Shown here: one piece after another, positions 26,076-34,354 of the stretch
How positions within the stretch are numbered: the stretch's first letter is position 1
Layout: the number at the start of each line of letters is the position of its first letter
Assembly: GCF_043555835.1 (NCBI RefSeq)
Contig: NZ_JBIGHV010000001.1
Location: forward strand, 744,001 to 808,000
Origin: Pelomonas parva
GTDB taxonomy: Bacteria > Pseudomonadota > Gammaproteobacteria > Burkholderiales > Burkholderiaceae_C
Direction: 5' to 3'
DNA length: 64,000 bases
The notes under the pieces: model-generated
The model's database searches: none
What the model saw: only the letters and a program-made list of their open reading frames with translations
Told to the model about the DNA's origin: nothing
Translations under genes and position numbers: made by a program

Positions 26076-28412
26076 ATGAAGTCAAGCAAGCCTCTGTTGT
26101 TGATCGCGGGGCTTGCTGCCCTGCTGGCCGCCACCGCCGCGCAGGCGCAGACCGCGCCGCCGCGCGACGCGCGCAACGCGTCGTTCTGGAACCGTGTCGA
26201 CTTCCCGCCGGCGGACCGCCTGCAGCCGCCCAAGAGCTGGTACAAGCCGCTCGGCATGCTGGCCCACCAGCCCGGGCCTTTCCTGCCGGCGGCGCAGCCC
26301 GGCCGCACCACCATCCCGGCACGCGCGATGGAAGAAGCTGCGCAGTTCGTGCAGGCCAGCAATGGCCAGGCGCTGATCGTCGTGCACAAGGGCGTGGTGC
26401 AGACCGAGCGCTACTTCGGCGGCACCGATGCCAACACCCAGTTCAGCTCGCACAGCTTCGCCAAGACGCTGGCCGCCGTGGCCCTGGGCGCGGCGGTGGA
26501 CGACGGCTTCATCGGCTCGGTCGATCTGCCGGCCTCGCGCTGGATCAAGGAGTGGCAAGGCGACGCCCGCGCAGCCATCACGCTGCGCCAGCTGCTGACG
26601 ATGAGCGGGGGCTTTCGCACCAAGCTCAACGTCGACCCTGCCGACCGCTACATGCAGATGCATTACGGCTCGGACGTCGAGCAGATCGTCGCCACGGCGC
26701 CGCTGGCCTATGCGCCGGGCACCGATTTCTCCTACGACAACGACAACCTGCAGGCGCTCGGCCTGGTGATCGAGCGCGCCACCGGCAAGCCGTATCTGGA
26801 CTACGTCGGCACGCGGCTGTGGCAACCGCTGGGCGCCAGCCCGAGCGAGCTGCTGATGGACCGCGAGGGCGGCCGGGCCATGGTCTATTGCTGCGCCTGG
26901 ACGCTGCCACGCGACTGGGTGCGCGTAGGCCAGATGCTGCTGGACGGCGGCAGCTGGCAGGGCAAGCGCCTGCTCAGCGAGGCCTTCGTCAAGGACCTGC
27001 GCACGCCCTCGGCGGCCAATGCCAACTTCGGCTTCCAGGTCGCGCTGGGCTCGGCATGGATGGACCCGCGCCTGCACCGCGCGACCGCAGCACAGAAGTC
27101 CAGCCTCGTGGCGTCCGCCGCGCCGGACCTGTACTACCTGAGCGGTGCCGGTGGCCTGCAGGTGGCACTGATCCCGAGCGAGCAGCTGCTGATCCTGCGC
27201 GTCGGCAAGGGCTCGCCGGCCTGGCGTGACCAGACGCTGCCCAACCTGCTCTACGCCGCGCTGAATCCGGAGGAGAAGGCCGAATGGGACTGGCTGTACG
27301 ACTGGCGCATGGCCAACCGCGCCGCGCCGGGCAGTGCCTCGCTGCTGGAGCTGGACAAGCCCCAGCAATGGCCGGCCGAGCGCGTGGCCGGCGGTGGCGC
27401 GAAGGCGCTGCCGCGCCGCGCCAGCGCGTGCCTCACCGACGCCGCGCTGGCCCCGGCCCTGGCCGAGATCCAGCGCGTCAAGAGCTACAGCTTCATGGTG
27501 TGGCGCGACGGTGCGGTGGAGGCGGAGTACTACGCCCCCGGCTTCAGTGCCGACACGCGCGCCGAGCCGGCCTCCATGCACAAATCGGTGCTGGCCATCC
27601 TGGTGGGCCAGGCCGTGGCCGACGGCGCCATCCCCAGCCTGCAGACGCCCGTGTCGCGCTGGCTCAAGGAGTGGGCCGGCGACCCGCGCGGCGCCATCAC
27701 CGTGGAGCAGATGCTGCAGATGGCCAGCGGCCTGGCGCCCCTGCCCTTCGACCTGAAGCCCGGCTCGGCCTACAGCCGCGCGCTCTACGGCGCCGACAGC
27801 ACGGCCGTGCCGCTGGAGGCCGCACTGAGCGACACGCCCGGCAGCCGCTTCAACTACGCCAGCGGCATCTCGCAGCTGCTGGGCCTGATCATCGAGCGCG
27901 CCACCGGCCAACGCTATGCGGATTACCTGTCCAAACGCCTGTGGCAGCCGTTGGGCGCGCAGGACGCCTATGTGACGCTGGACCATCCCGGCGGCCTGGC
28001 CCGCACCTCCAGCGCGCTGTTCGCTCAGCCCGAGGACTGGCTGCGGCTGGGCCTGCTGTTCGCGCACCAGGGCCGCGTGGATGGCAAGCAAGTCGTTGAT
28101 CCGGCCTGGTTGAAGGCCATGTCTGCACCGAGCGCGGCCAACCCCAACTATGGCTACCAGCTGTGGCGCGGCAGCCCGCACGCGCCGGCGCGCGGCTACA
28201 ACACGTCCACGCCGGCCACCGTGCCAGCCAAGCAGCCCTTCCTGGCCAGCGACATGGTCTATTTCGACGGCGCCGGGGCGCAGCGCGTCTACGTCTCGCC
28301 GGCCGAGAAGCTGGTCATCGTGAGGCTGGGCGCGGGGGTCTTCGATTGGGACGACTCGCTGGTGCCCAACCTCGTCACTGCGGCGGCGCGCCAGTGCAAG
28401 CAAGCCTCTTGA
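26076..28412 (+). CDS. Exported serine hydrolase with two tandem beta-lactamase-fold domains
   Basis: A 778-aa protein with a Sec signal (LLIAGLAALLAATAAQAQ). Two class C beta-lactamase/esterase-type domains lie in one chain. Domain 1 has SFAK (Ser127-Lys130) and the Tyr motif YDN in FSYDNDNLQALG. Domain 2 has SMHK (Ser500-Lys503) and YAS in FNYASGISQLLG. Both keep RLWQPLGA and the trailing strand. Members normally have one domain of 380-450 aa, so this is an internal duplication or fusion. It starts 2 bp after the DUF1838 stop. Likely a periplasmic esterase or amidase, not a beta-lactam resistance gene. Confidence 0.85.
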   Translation: MKSSKPLLLIAGLAALLAATAAQAQTAPPRDARNASFWNRVDFPPADRLQPPKSWYKPLGMLAHQPGPFLPAAQPGRTTIPARAMEEAAQFVQASNGQALIVVHKGVVQTERYFGGTDANTQFSSHSFAKTLAAVALGAAVDDGFIGSVDLPASRWIKEWQGDARAAITLRQLLTMSGGFRTKLNVDPADRYMQMHYGSDVEQIVATAPLAYAPGTDFSYDNDNLQALGLVIERATGKPYLDYVGTRLWQPLGASPSELLMDREGGRAMVYCCAWTLPRDWVRVGQMLLDGGSWQGKRLLSEAFVKDLRTPSAANANFGFQVALGSAWMDPRLHRATAAQKSSLVASAAPDLYYLSGAGGLQVALIPSEQLLILRVGKGSPAWRDQTLPNLLYAALNPEEKAEWDWLYDWRMANRAAPGSASLLELDKPQQWPAERVAGGGAKALPRRASACLTDAALAPALAEIQRVKSYSFMVWRDGAVEAEYYAPGFSADTRAEPASMHKSVLAILVGQAVADGAIPSLQTPVSRWLKEWAGDPRGAITVEQMLQMASGLAPLPFDLKPGSAYSRALYGADSTAVPLEAALSDTPGSRFNYASGISQLLGLIIERATGQRYADYLSKRLWQPLGAQDAYVTLDHPGGLARTSSALFAQPEDWLRLGLLFAHQGRVDGKQVVDPAWLKAMSAPSAANPNYGYQLWRGSPHAPARGYNTSTPATVPAKQPFLASDMVYFDGAGAQRVYVSPAEKLVIVRLGAGVFDWDDSLVPNLVTAAARQCKQAS

Positions 28413-28422
28413 TGGACCTGTG

Positions 28423-29322
28423 ATGAAGACCCTGCTCCTGGCCACCAGCCTCGCCCTGCTGCCACTCGCTGCTCACGCCCAGGCGCCGTTCGACGGCGCG
28501 CGCATCAGCCAGGTCGCCGGCTTTGACGGCGTGCCGCTGAACATGGTGCAAAAGGGCGAGCCCGGTCGGCCCGCCGTGCTGTTCCTGCATGGCTACAAGC
28601 AGAGCTACCTGAGCTGGTCGGCGCAGTTCGGCTCGGACCTCGCTAAGCGCTGCCACCTGGTGGCCTACGACCTGCGCGGGCACGGCAACTCCGGCCAGCC
28701 CTGGCAGGCCGGCGCCTACGACAACAGCCGCCCCTGGGCCGACGACATGGCCGCCGTCATCAAGGCCAGCGGCCTGGTGAAGCCGCTGGTGGTGGCCTGG
28801 TCCTTCGGCGGCAATGTGGCGATGGACTTCCTGCGCCATCACGCCGACGTGCCGATTGCCGGGCTGGTGCTGGTGTCGTCACCGGCCGGCCTGCTGACGG
28901 CGCCGGGCAGCGCGCCCGCCAACGCACCGCGCCCGCCCGCTCTGGACCTGGCCCACGGCGTGGCTGCGGCCGAGCGCTCGGCGCAGTTCGTCTTCGGCAG
29001 CGGCGTCGAGCCCGCGCTGCGCGTCCAACTGACCGCCGCCTCGATGCGCGTCGGGCCCTACCTCGACAGCGCCATGGCCGTGCGCGGCGCCGGTGCGAAT
29101 GCGGACCTGCTGCCGGCACTCACCGCGTTGCCGCTCACCCTCGCCCTCGGCGGCCGCGACCCCATCGTGCCCACGGCCGTGGCGCTGAAGCTGCGCGCCG
29201 CCCTGCCCGGCGCGCGGGTGGTCGAGTTCCCCGAGGCCGGGCATGCGATGTTCGCGGAGGCTGACGCAGCGGCGCGGTTCAATGCGGTGTTGGACGAGCT
29301 GCAGTGCACTGGGCAGCGCTGA
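28423..29322 (+). CDS. Exported alpha/beta hydrolase
   Basis: A 299-aa protein with a Sec signal (LLLATSLALLPLAAHAQA). Oxyanion motif FLHGYKQSYLSW, nucleophile elbow AWSFGGN (Ala in place of the first Gly), acid in LALGGRDPIVP, and His in FPEAGHAMFAEAD. It is the last gene of the operon that begins at 18825. A GTG immediately before the ATG is an alternative start. Probably another periplasmic esterase or lactonase. Confidence 0.85.
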   Translation: MKTLLLATSLALLPLAAHAQAPFDGARISQVAGFDGVPLNMVQKGEPGRPAVLFLHGYKQSYLSWSAQFGSDLAKRCHLVAYDLRGHGNSGQPWQAGAYDNSRPWADDMAAVIKASGLVKPLVVAWSFGGNVAMDFLRHHADVPIAGLVLVSSPAGLLTAPGSAPANAPRPPALDLAHGVAAAERSAQFVFGSGVEPALRVQLTAASMRVGPYLDSAMAVRGAGANADLLPALTALPLTLALGGRDPIVPTAVALKLRAALPGARVVEFPEAGHAMFAEADAAARFNAVLDELQCTGQR

Positions 29323-29428
29323 GGCGTTGAGAGGCGGCTCCCGGCCAGATGCAAACGGTCGCGATGGATGGCTTTGGGTCTGCTTAAATGCTGGGCCGCA
29401 ATCGTCAACGGGCCCTCGCGACAGCCGA

Positions 29429-30280
29429 ATGTTTCCAGTGACCAAAAGCCTTTCGTCGATCGCGGACTTTGACGCCGCGCTACTCAGCGAGTACACCCGC
29501 TTTCGCAGCTTGGTTCCAAGCGCGTCAAATGCCTATGTCCAGCGCCGCTTTGCGCAGTACTGCGTGTTTCCAGAACTCGGTTGGGCCCTGCTCGGCGTTG
29601 GCGAAAACGAGGCACTAGCAGCCAATGACCCCAGCATTCTTTACGCGACGATCACGAGGTTTCTGAAGTGTGCGCATCATTGCTGGGGACCAACCGACGA
29701 GACGGGGCTCCATTGGGGTGGGCACGATTTCTGCGCCTTGGTCGTACCTTCGCTCTACTCAGCCTTCCTCGGCAACGCATACATCGCCTCGGCGTTCAAC
29801 TGCGGGCGACCGATGTCTAGGAATGGCTCTGGGGCGTATGTGCACGCCGCGAACCTTATGGTGTGCATAGAGTGCCCCACATGGCCCTTTCGAGCAAAGG
29901 CTGTCACGCTTGCTGAGGCCTTTGTATCCTCAAAAAGCAGAACCAAGACTGACAAGACTTTCGTCAGCTTCTTCATAGCCGTTCTAGCGCAAGACAGAAG
30001 GGCAATGACCGAGGCGCTAGTCGAATTCTCCAATGGCTACGGCAAGAGCGACTGGGGCCGACACAAACCTTGGACTGCGGCCACGCTCATCCAGGCTTTG
30101 GTCACCTATGCCGGCAGCCGTGTCGCGGAGCCCGTCGATGTCCAGACCCATCGCTCGCTCGTATCCGAGGACCGCATTCAGTTGTGGTCCGCGATGCAAC
30201 AGACGCTCAACAAGCTTGCGCTCGCGCAACACAAATTTCCCGAGCCGCTCGGCTTTCTGAATGACCTCGAGTTTGAATAG
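29429..30280 (+). CDS. Unknown helical protein with atypical composition
   Basis: A 283-aa protein that I do not recognise. It has no signal peptide and is rich in helices and in Trp/Cys/His (FLKCAHHCWGPTDETGLHWGG, split near residue 75). Codon use is clearly less GC-rich than in the flanking catabolic genes, and the 29323-29428 and 30281-30465 gaps look similar, which points to separate acquisition. Contact-dependent immunity proteins can look like this (all-helical, orphan, about 250-290 aa), but I see no toxin gene nearby and do not assign it. Confidence 0.65.
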   Translation: MFPVTKSLSSIADFDAALLSEYTRFRSLVPSASNAYVQRRFAQYCVFPELGWALLGVGENEALAANDPSILYATITRFLKCAHHCWGPTDETGLHWGGHDFCALVVPSLYSAFLGNAYIASAFNCGRPMSRNGSGAYVHAANLMVCIECPTWPFRAKAVTLAEAFVSSKSRTKTDKTFVSFFIAVLAQDRRAMTEALVEFSNGYGKSDWGRHKPWTAATLIQALVTYAGSRVAEPVDVQTHRSLVSEDRIQLWSAMQQTLNKLALAQHKFPEPLGFLNDLEFE

Positions 30281-30465
30281 GCCGGCAGCACTTGATTGCA
30301 AAGGTGTTCCTGATTCCGGCCAACTCTCCGATCACCCGAACTGCCGCAAAGCGACGGTGAACTCGGGCTTGGAATGACAGCTTTTCCCTAGTTCACTTCG
30401 CCGAGGCCTATCTCCGCTCTGGGTCGATCGCCGCCACCCCTTCGCGGCTCAAGGCCGGCCACGCC

Positions 30466-31305
30466 TCACCGCTCCAAGATCTCATCCAGTGCCTGCGCCA
30501 GCCCTGCCATCGCCTGTGCATTCGGGTGATACGGCGCGCCACCTGCCGGCGCCGGGTAGCCCCACATCCACGGCTCGGCTGAGCAGGCGTGGTGTGCGGC
30601 CGACAGGCGCGAGGCCGGCAGCAACAGGGCGCCGGCATCGCGGGCCGCCGCTGCGGTGAGCGCGAGCAGCCGGGCTGCCGTGCGGCGGGCCAGGTCGGCG
30701 TCGGCCTCGGGCATAGGCGTCGCCTCGCACAGGCCGGCAGACGGCAACACGGTCAGGTAGTCGACAAACACCAGCGTGGCCCCTGGCACCCGCGCGCGAA
30801 CGGCAGCGGCAAGCTCGCGCAGCGAGCGCGCCAGCGCGGCAAAGTCGGCCTCGGTGGGCGGCGCCACCGCGCGGCAGCGGCTGGCGGGCACGCGGCCCTG
30901 GGCGGCGAGCTGCGCGCAGGAGGCGGCCAACAGGCCACCGATGTAGCCCACGTCATTGCCGCCAATGGTGACCGTGACCAGCCGCGTGTCGGCACCCAGC
31001 GCGTCGATCTGCGCGGGCAGTTCGCCCCAGGGTTCGAGCAGCGCCCGGGTGGTGGCGGCGCTGCAGCTCACGTCGTTCAGGCGCAGGCCACGCATAGTCG
31101 CGAACTGGCGCGCGTAGTTGGCCAGCGAGCGGGCGCAACGCGGCGGCGCGTCGGGCGCATAGGGCGGCAGGCCGGGGCCGGCGGCGAAGGAACTGCCCAT
31201 GGCGACGTATTCCGCCGACGGTTGCGCCGACGGTTGCGCCGCTTGCGCGAGCCCGGCGCACAACAGCGCCAGCGCGGCGGCGAGCGTGCGGGCCAGCGGC
31301 TTCAT
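30466..31305 (-). CDS. Exported SGNH/GDSL hydrolase
   Basis: A 279-aa protein with a Sec signal (ARTLAAALALLCAGLAQA). Block I is AMGSSFAAGPGLPP with the nucleophile Ser, block III is TIGGNDVGYIGG, and block V is APYHPNAQAM with the catalytic His. Cys residues in PPRCARS, NDVSCSAA, ASCAQL and SRCRAV resemble the disulfide-bonded secreted GDSL lipases. It overlaps the FucP-like gene (TGATG) and is last in the isochorismatase-FucP-SGNH operon. Likely a periplasmic or secreted esterase. Confidence 0.88.
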   Translation of the reverse strand: MKPLARTLAAALALLCAGLAQAAQPSAQPSAEYVAMGSSFAAGPGLPPYAPDAPPRCARSLANYARQFATMRGLRLNDVSCSAATTRALLEPWGELPAQIDALGADTRLVTVTIGGNDVGYIGGLLAASCAQLAAQGRVPASRCRAVAPPTEADFAALARSLRELAAAVRARVPGATLVFVDYLTVLPSAGLCEATPMPEADADLARRTAARLLALTAAAARDAGALLLPASRLSAAHHACSAEPWMWGYPAPAGGAPYHPNAQAMAGLAQALDEILER

Positions 31306-32585
31306 CACGGGTTCCCGTCGCGGTGCAGCCTGGCGTACTTCACGCCGAAGTAGACGATAAACAGGTAGCAGGCCGCCGGGACCAGGAAGGAGGTCTGCAC
31401 GCCGGCCCAGTCGGCCACCAGGCCCTGCCCGAACGGCACGATGGCGCCGCCGGCAATCGCCATGCACAGCAGGCCCGATCCCTGCCCGGTCGCCGGGCCG
31501 AGCTTGTGCAGGGCCATGCTGAAGATGGTCGGGAACATGATGGAGTTGCACAGGCCCACGGCCAGCAGCGACCACATCGCCAGCGGGCCCTGCGTCTGCG
31601 TGGCCGTCACGATCAGCAGCACCGACGCAGCGGCATTGAAGGCCAGCACGCGCCCCGGGCTGACATAGCGCATCACGGCCGCGCCGATGAAGCGGCCCAC
31701 CATCGCGCCGCCCCAGTAGTAGCTGACGTAAAGCGCCGCCTCAGCGTGGCTGAGCCCGGCGATGTGACCTTCGCCCATGAAGTTGATCAGGAAGCTGCCG
31801 ATGCTGACCTCGGCGCCCACGTAGACAAAGATGCACACGACGCCCAGCAGCAAGTGACGGTGGCGCAGCGCATCGCGCAGGCCGGCGCGGCCGGCGTCGG
31901 CATGAGCGGCCACGCGGGGTAGCCGGGCCAATGCGAACAGCAGCGCCAAAGCCAGCAGCGCGGCGGCCAGCGCCAGGTAGGGGCCTTGCACCATCGCGGC
32001 TTCCTTGGCGCGGTAGGCCAGCTGCTCGGCCTCGGGCAGGCGGGCCAGTTCGTCCAGCGACAGCACAGCGCCGGGCAGGATCAGCAGGCCGCCGAGCGCC
32101 GGTGCCACCGTGGTGCCCAGCGCGTTGAAGGCCTGTGTCAGCGTCAGGCGGCTGGACGCCGTGGCCGGGTCGCCCAGCGCCGTGACGTAGGGGTTGGCCG
32201 CCACCTGCAGCAAGGTGATACCGGCGGCCAGCACGAACAGCGCGCCGAGGAACAGGCCGTAGCCGCCCTCGGCCGCCGGGTAGAACAGCGCGCAGCCCGC
32301 AGCAGCAATGACCAGACCTGCCACGGCACCGCGCTGGTAGCCCAGGCGCTTGATCAGCGCACCGGCCGGGATGGACACCAGGAAGTAGGCGCCGAAGAAG
32401 CAGAACTGCACGAGCATGGCCTGCACGTAGCTGAGCGAGTAGACCGACTTGAGGTGCGGGATCAGCACGTCGTTCAGCGAGGTCAGCAGGCCCCACATGA
32501 AGAACAGCACGGTCAGGATGAACAGCGCATGGCCGTGGCGCGCCGTGCTGCCGGCAACCTGGACCGGCGGGGCAGTGAAGCTCAT
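31305..32585 (-). CDS. FucP-like MFS sugar/acid:H+ symporter
   Basis: A 426-aa protein with 12 membrane helices. ILTVLFFMWGLLTSLNDVLIPHLKSVYSLSYVQAMLVQF is the hallmark N-terminus of the L-fucose permease family, followed by ALIKRLGYQRGAV and VAANPYVTALGDPATASSRLTLTQAFNALGT. The second half has GRFIGAAVMRYVSPGR. Family members import fucose, glucose/galactose or related compounds. The esterase and amidase partners suggest a non-sugar or glycoside substrate, but this is open. ATGA overlap with the upstream isochorismatase gene. Confidence 0.88.
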   Translation of the reverse strand: MSFTAPPVQVAGSTARHGHALFILTVLFFMWGLLTSLNDVLIPHLKSVYSLSYVQAMLVQFCFFGAYFLVSIPAGALIKRLGYQRGAVAGLVIAAAGCALFYPAAEGGYGLFLGALFVLAAGITLLQVAANPYVTALGDPATASSRLTLTQAFNALGTTVAPALGGLLILPGAVLSLDELARLPEAEQLAYRAKEAAMVQGPYLALAAALLALALLFALARLPRVAAHADAGRAGLRDALRHRHLLLGVVCIFVYVGAEVSIGSFLINFMGEGHIAGLSHAEAALYVSYYWGGAMVGRFIGAAVMRYVSPGRVLAFNAAASVLLIVTATQTQGPLAMWSLLAVGLCNSIMFPTIFSMALHKLGPATGQGSGLLCMAIAGGAIVPFGQGLVADWAGVQTSFLVPAACYLFIVYFGVKYARLHRDGNP

Positions 32586-33223
32586 CGTGCAGCGCTGCAC
32601 GCGGCCATCAGCGCGACGGCGCGGGCCTCGCCGATGACCTCGGCGTACTTGGCCTGCAGGTCAAACAGGTTGGCCTCCTGCGGGCGCGGGTCGCGCTCGC
32701 CGCAGGCCTCAGGCACGACGAAGGGCGCGAAGCCGTGCTGCAGCGCGTCCAGCGTTGTCGCGCGCACGCAGCCCGACGTGGAGTAGCCGGTCACCAGCAC
32801 GGTGTCTATGCCCATGGCCACCAGCGTGGCGGCCAGCGAGGTGCCGCAGAAGGCAGACGCGTACTGCTTGCTGACCACCACCTCATCAACGCGCGGCACG
32901 ATGCCGGCCGGGAAGGCGCCCAGCGGCGAGCCCTTCAGGAAGCAGCGCAGGGCCGGCACCTTGCGGTAGAACAGCCCGCCATCACGGCCCTCGGCACCGT
33001 AGACCACATTGGTGAACACCACCGGCACACCGGCCGCGCGTGCCGCCTCGATGAGCCGCACGTTGGGCGCCAGCGCATCGACAAAGCCCTGTGCAAACAG
33101 CGGGCTGTCGGGCTGCACATAGGCCTGCACGACATCGATCACCAGCAGGGCCGGGCGTTGCCCGAAGGCCAGCGTGCCGCCGAAGCCGGCACGCTGGTAG
33201 TCGTCTTGGAGCGAGGCTGTCAT
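32582..33223 (-). CDS. Isochorismatase-family cysteine amidohydrolase (copy 1)
   Basis: A 213-aa protein with the catalytic triad Asp30 (LLVIDVVQAYVQPD), Lys119 (VVVSKQYASAF) and Cys152 (GYSTSGCVRAT, with the cis-peptide region before it). This branch contains N-carbamoylsarcosine amidase, maleamate amidase (NicF) and RutB, enzymes that cut linear amides. The presence of Cys and Lys argues for an amidase, not a true isochorismatase. First gene of its operon; the -10 hexamer ends 7 bp before the ATG, so the mRNA may be leaderless. A second copy is at 59479. Confidence 0.88.
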   Translation of the reverse strand: MTASLQDDYQRAGFGGTLAFGQRPALLVIDVVQAYVQPDSPLFAQGFVDALAPNVRLIEAARAAGVPVVFTNVVYGAEGRDGGLFYRKVPALRCFLKGSPLGAFPAGIVPRVDEVVVSKQYASAFCGTSLAATLVAMGIDTVLVTGYSTSGCVRATTLDALQHGFAPFVVPEACGERDPRPQEANLFDLQAKYAEVIGEARAVALMAACSAAR

Positions 33224-33230
33224 GGCCGGC

Positions 33231-33292
33231 AATTTAGGGCGCTGCAGCGGCCGCGCCACACCGGCTCGCCCGCCTGTTCGGCTGGCGGATAG
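33231..33292 (-). promoter_or_regulatory. Candidate promoter: IclR-type dyad box, apparently leaderless transcript
   Basis: Box CTGTTCGGCTGGCGGATAG (33274-33292, + strand), exactly 37 bp, then TAAATT on the minus strand (33231-33236). The ATG is at 33223, so a start point about 7 bp after the hexamer would leave almost no leader. It lies in the isochorismatase/IclR intergenic region. Confidence 0.6.
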
Positions 33293-33418
33293 ATCCGAAC
33301 AAGCCAGGGATTACCCAGATATAGCTGGCCAAACGCTGATCCACATTACGTTTCCGTGACGTGCCGCTGCATCCCGCGCGGCAGCCAAAGCGTCTCCACG
33401 CGCACACCCGAGGACATC

Positions 33419-34276
33419 ATGGAAAGAGGCGTTCCCATTCGTGCGGTCAGCCGCAGCATCGCGGTGCTCCAGTGCATCAACCGGCATGGCTCGCTGTCGC
33501 TGATGGAGATTGCGCGCTGGGTGTCGCTGCCCTACCCCACCACCTTCCGCATCATCCAGACGCTGCTGCACGAAGGCCTGGTGGAGTGCGAGCCGACGCG
33601 CAAGCACTACCGCGCCACGCAGCTGGTGCAGACGCTGTCGGTGGGCTACCGCGAGAACGGCAACCTGCTGAGCCGGGCGCGCCCGCACATGGTGGCGCTG
33701 ACGCGCAAGCTGTCCTGGCCGGTGTCGCTGGTCACGCATGTGGGCCAGAGCATGATGGTGCGCGACTCCACGCACAGCGAGACCTCGCTGAGCTTCTGCA
33801 ACTACGAGCCGGGCTACACGTTGCCTCTGCTGGAGTGCGCATCCGGCCACGCCTACCTGGCCCATGTGCCGGACAGCGACCGGCTGAGCATGCTGGCCGG
33901 GCTGGAGACGCTGGATCAGCGCAGCCACATGCTGGAGATGTTCAAGGGCGACAAGCTGGTGCAGCGCATCCGCGAGGACGGCTATGCCACCTGCGAGCGC
34001 AACCCGCACTCGGCCGTGCCGCGCAAGACCTCGTCCATCGGCGTGCCGTTGTTCGAGGGCTCGCGCGTGGTGGGCGCGATGGCGCTGGTGTTCTTCGCCT
34101 CGGCCATGCCGATGGCCGAGGCTGTACGCCGCTACGTGGAGGAGCTGAAGGCCATGGCCGAGGCGGTGTCCGACGAGCTGACGCAAGACCTGTCCCTGCA
34201 GCCCGCTCCCGCAGCACGCGAAAGCCGCGGTGCTCCGGCGCATCCCACCCTGCGACAGGCCAGCGCGGTCTGCTGA
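33419..34276 (+). CDS. IclR-family transcriptional regulator (group 1, copy C)
   Basis: A 285-aa regulator very similar to the copy at 14369: VSRSIAVLQCIN, YPTTFRIIQTLLHEGLVEC, LECASGHAYLAHV, RKTSSIGVPLFEGSRVVGAMALVFFASAMPM. The ATG follows GAGGA. It stands between the isochorismatase operon (divergent) and the LeuC/LeuD operon (downstream, same strand), both preceded by the cluster box. It is therefore the best candidate for the regulator of that box. The extended C-terminus (QPAPAARESRG) looks unstructured. Confidence 0.92.
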   Translation: MERGVPIRAVSRSIAVLQCINRHGSLSLMEIARWVSLPYPTTFRIIQTLLHEGLVECEPTRKHYRATQLVQTLSVGYRENGNLLSRARPHMVALTRKLSWPVSLVTHVGQSMMVRDSTHSETSLSFCNYEPGYTLPLLECASGHAYLAHVPDSDRLSMLAGLETLDQRSHMLEMFKGDKLVQRIREDGYATCERNPHSAVPRKTSSIGVPLFEGSRVVGAMALVFFASAMPMAEAVRRYVEELKAMAEAVSDELTQDLSLQPAPAARESRGAPAHPTLRQASAVC

Positions 34277-34285
34277 GCCTGCGCC

Positions 34286-34347
34286 TCGTCCACGTAGTGA
34301 ACACGCGGCCACTCGGGCGTGGCACGCGCGCCACCGGCTTGCACACT
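34286..34347 (+). promoter_or_regulatory. Candidate promoter: IclR-type box for the LeuC/LeuD operon, apparently leaderless
   Basis: The core GTCCACGTAGTGAAC (34288-34302), 37 bp after the 19-bp box, then CACACT (34342-34347) 7 bp before the LeuC ATG. The hexamer is weak as a -10, but position relative to the start codon repeats that at 33231 and 47042. Confidence 0.45.
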
Positions 34348-34354
34348 GCCCGAC

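Noticed and set aside
26082..28445. 787-aa antisense ORF opposite the serine hydrolase
   Set aside because: High GC removes stop codons in the shadow frame; the His/Arg/Gln-rich product has no domain, and the + strand gene is clearly real.
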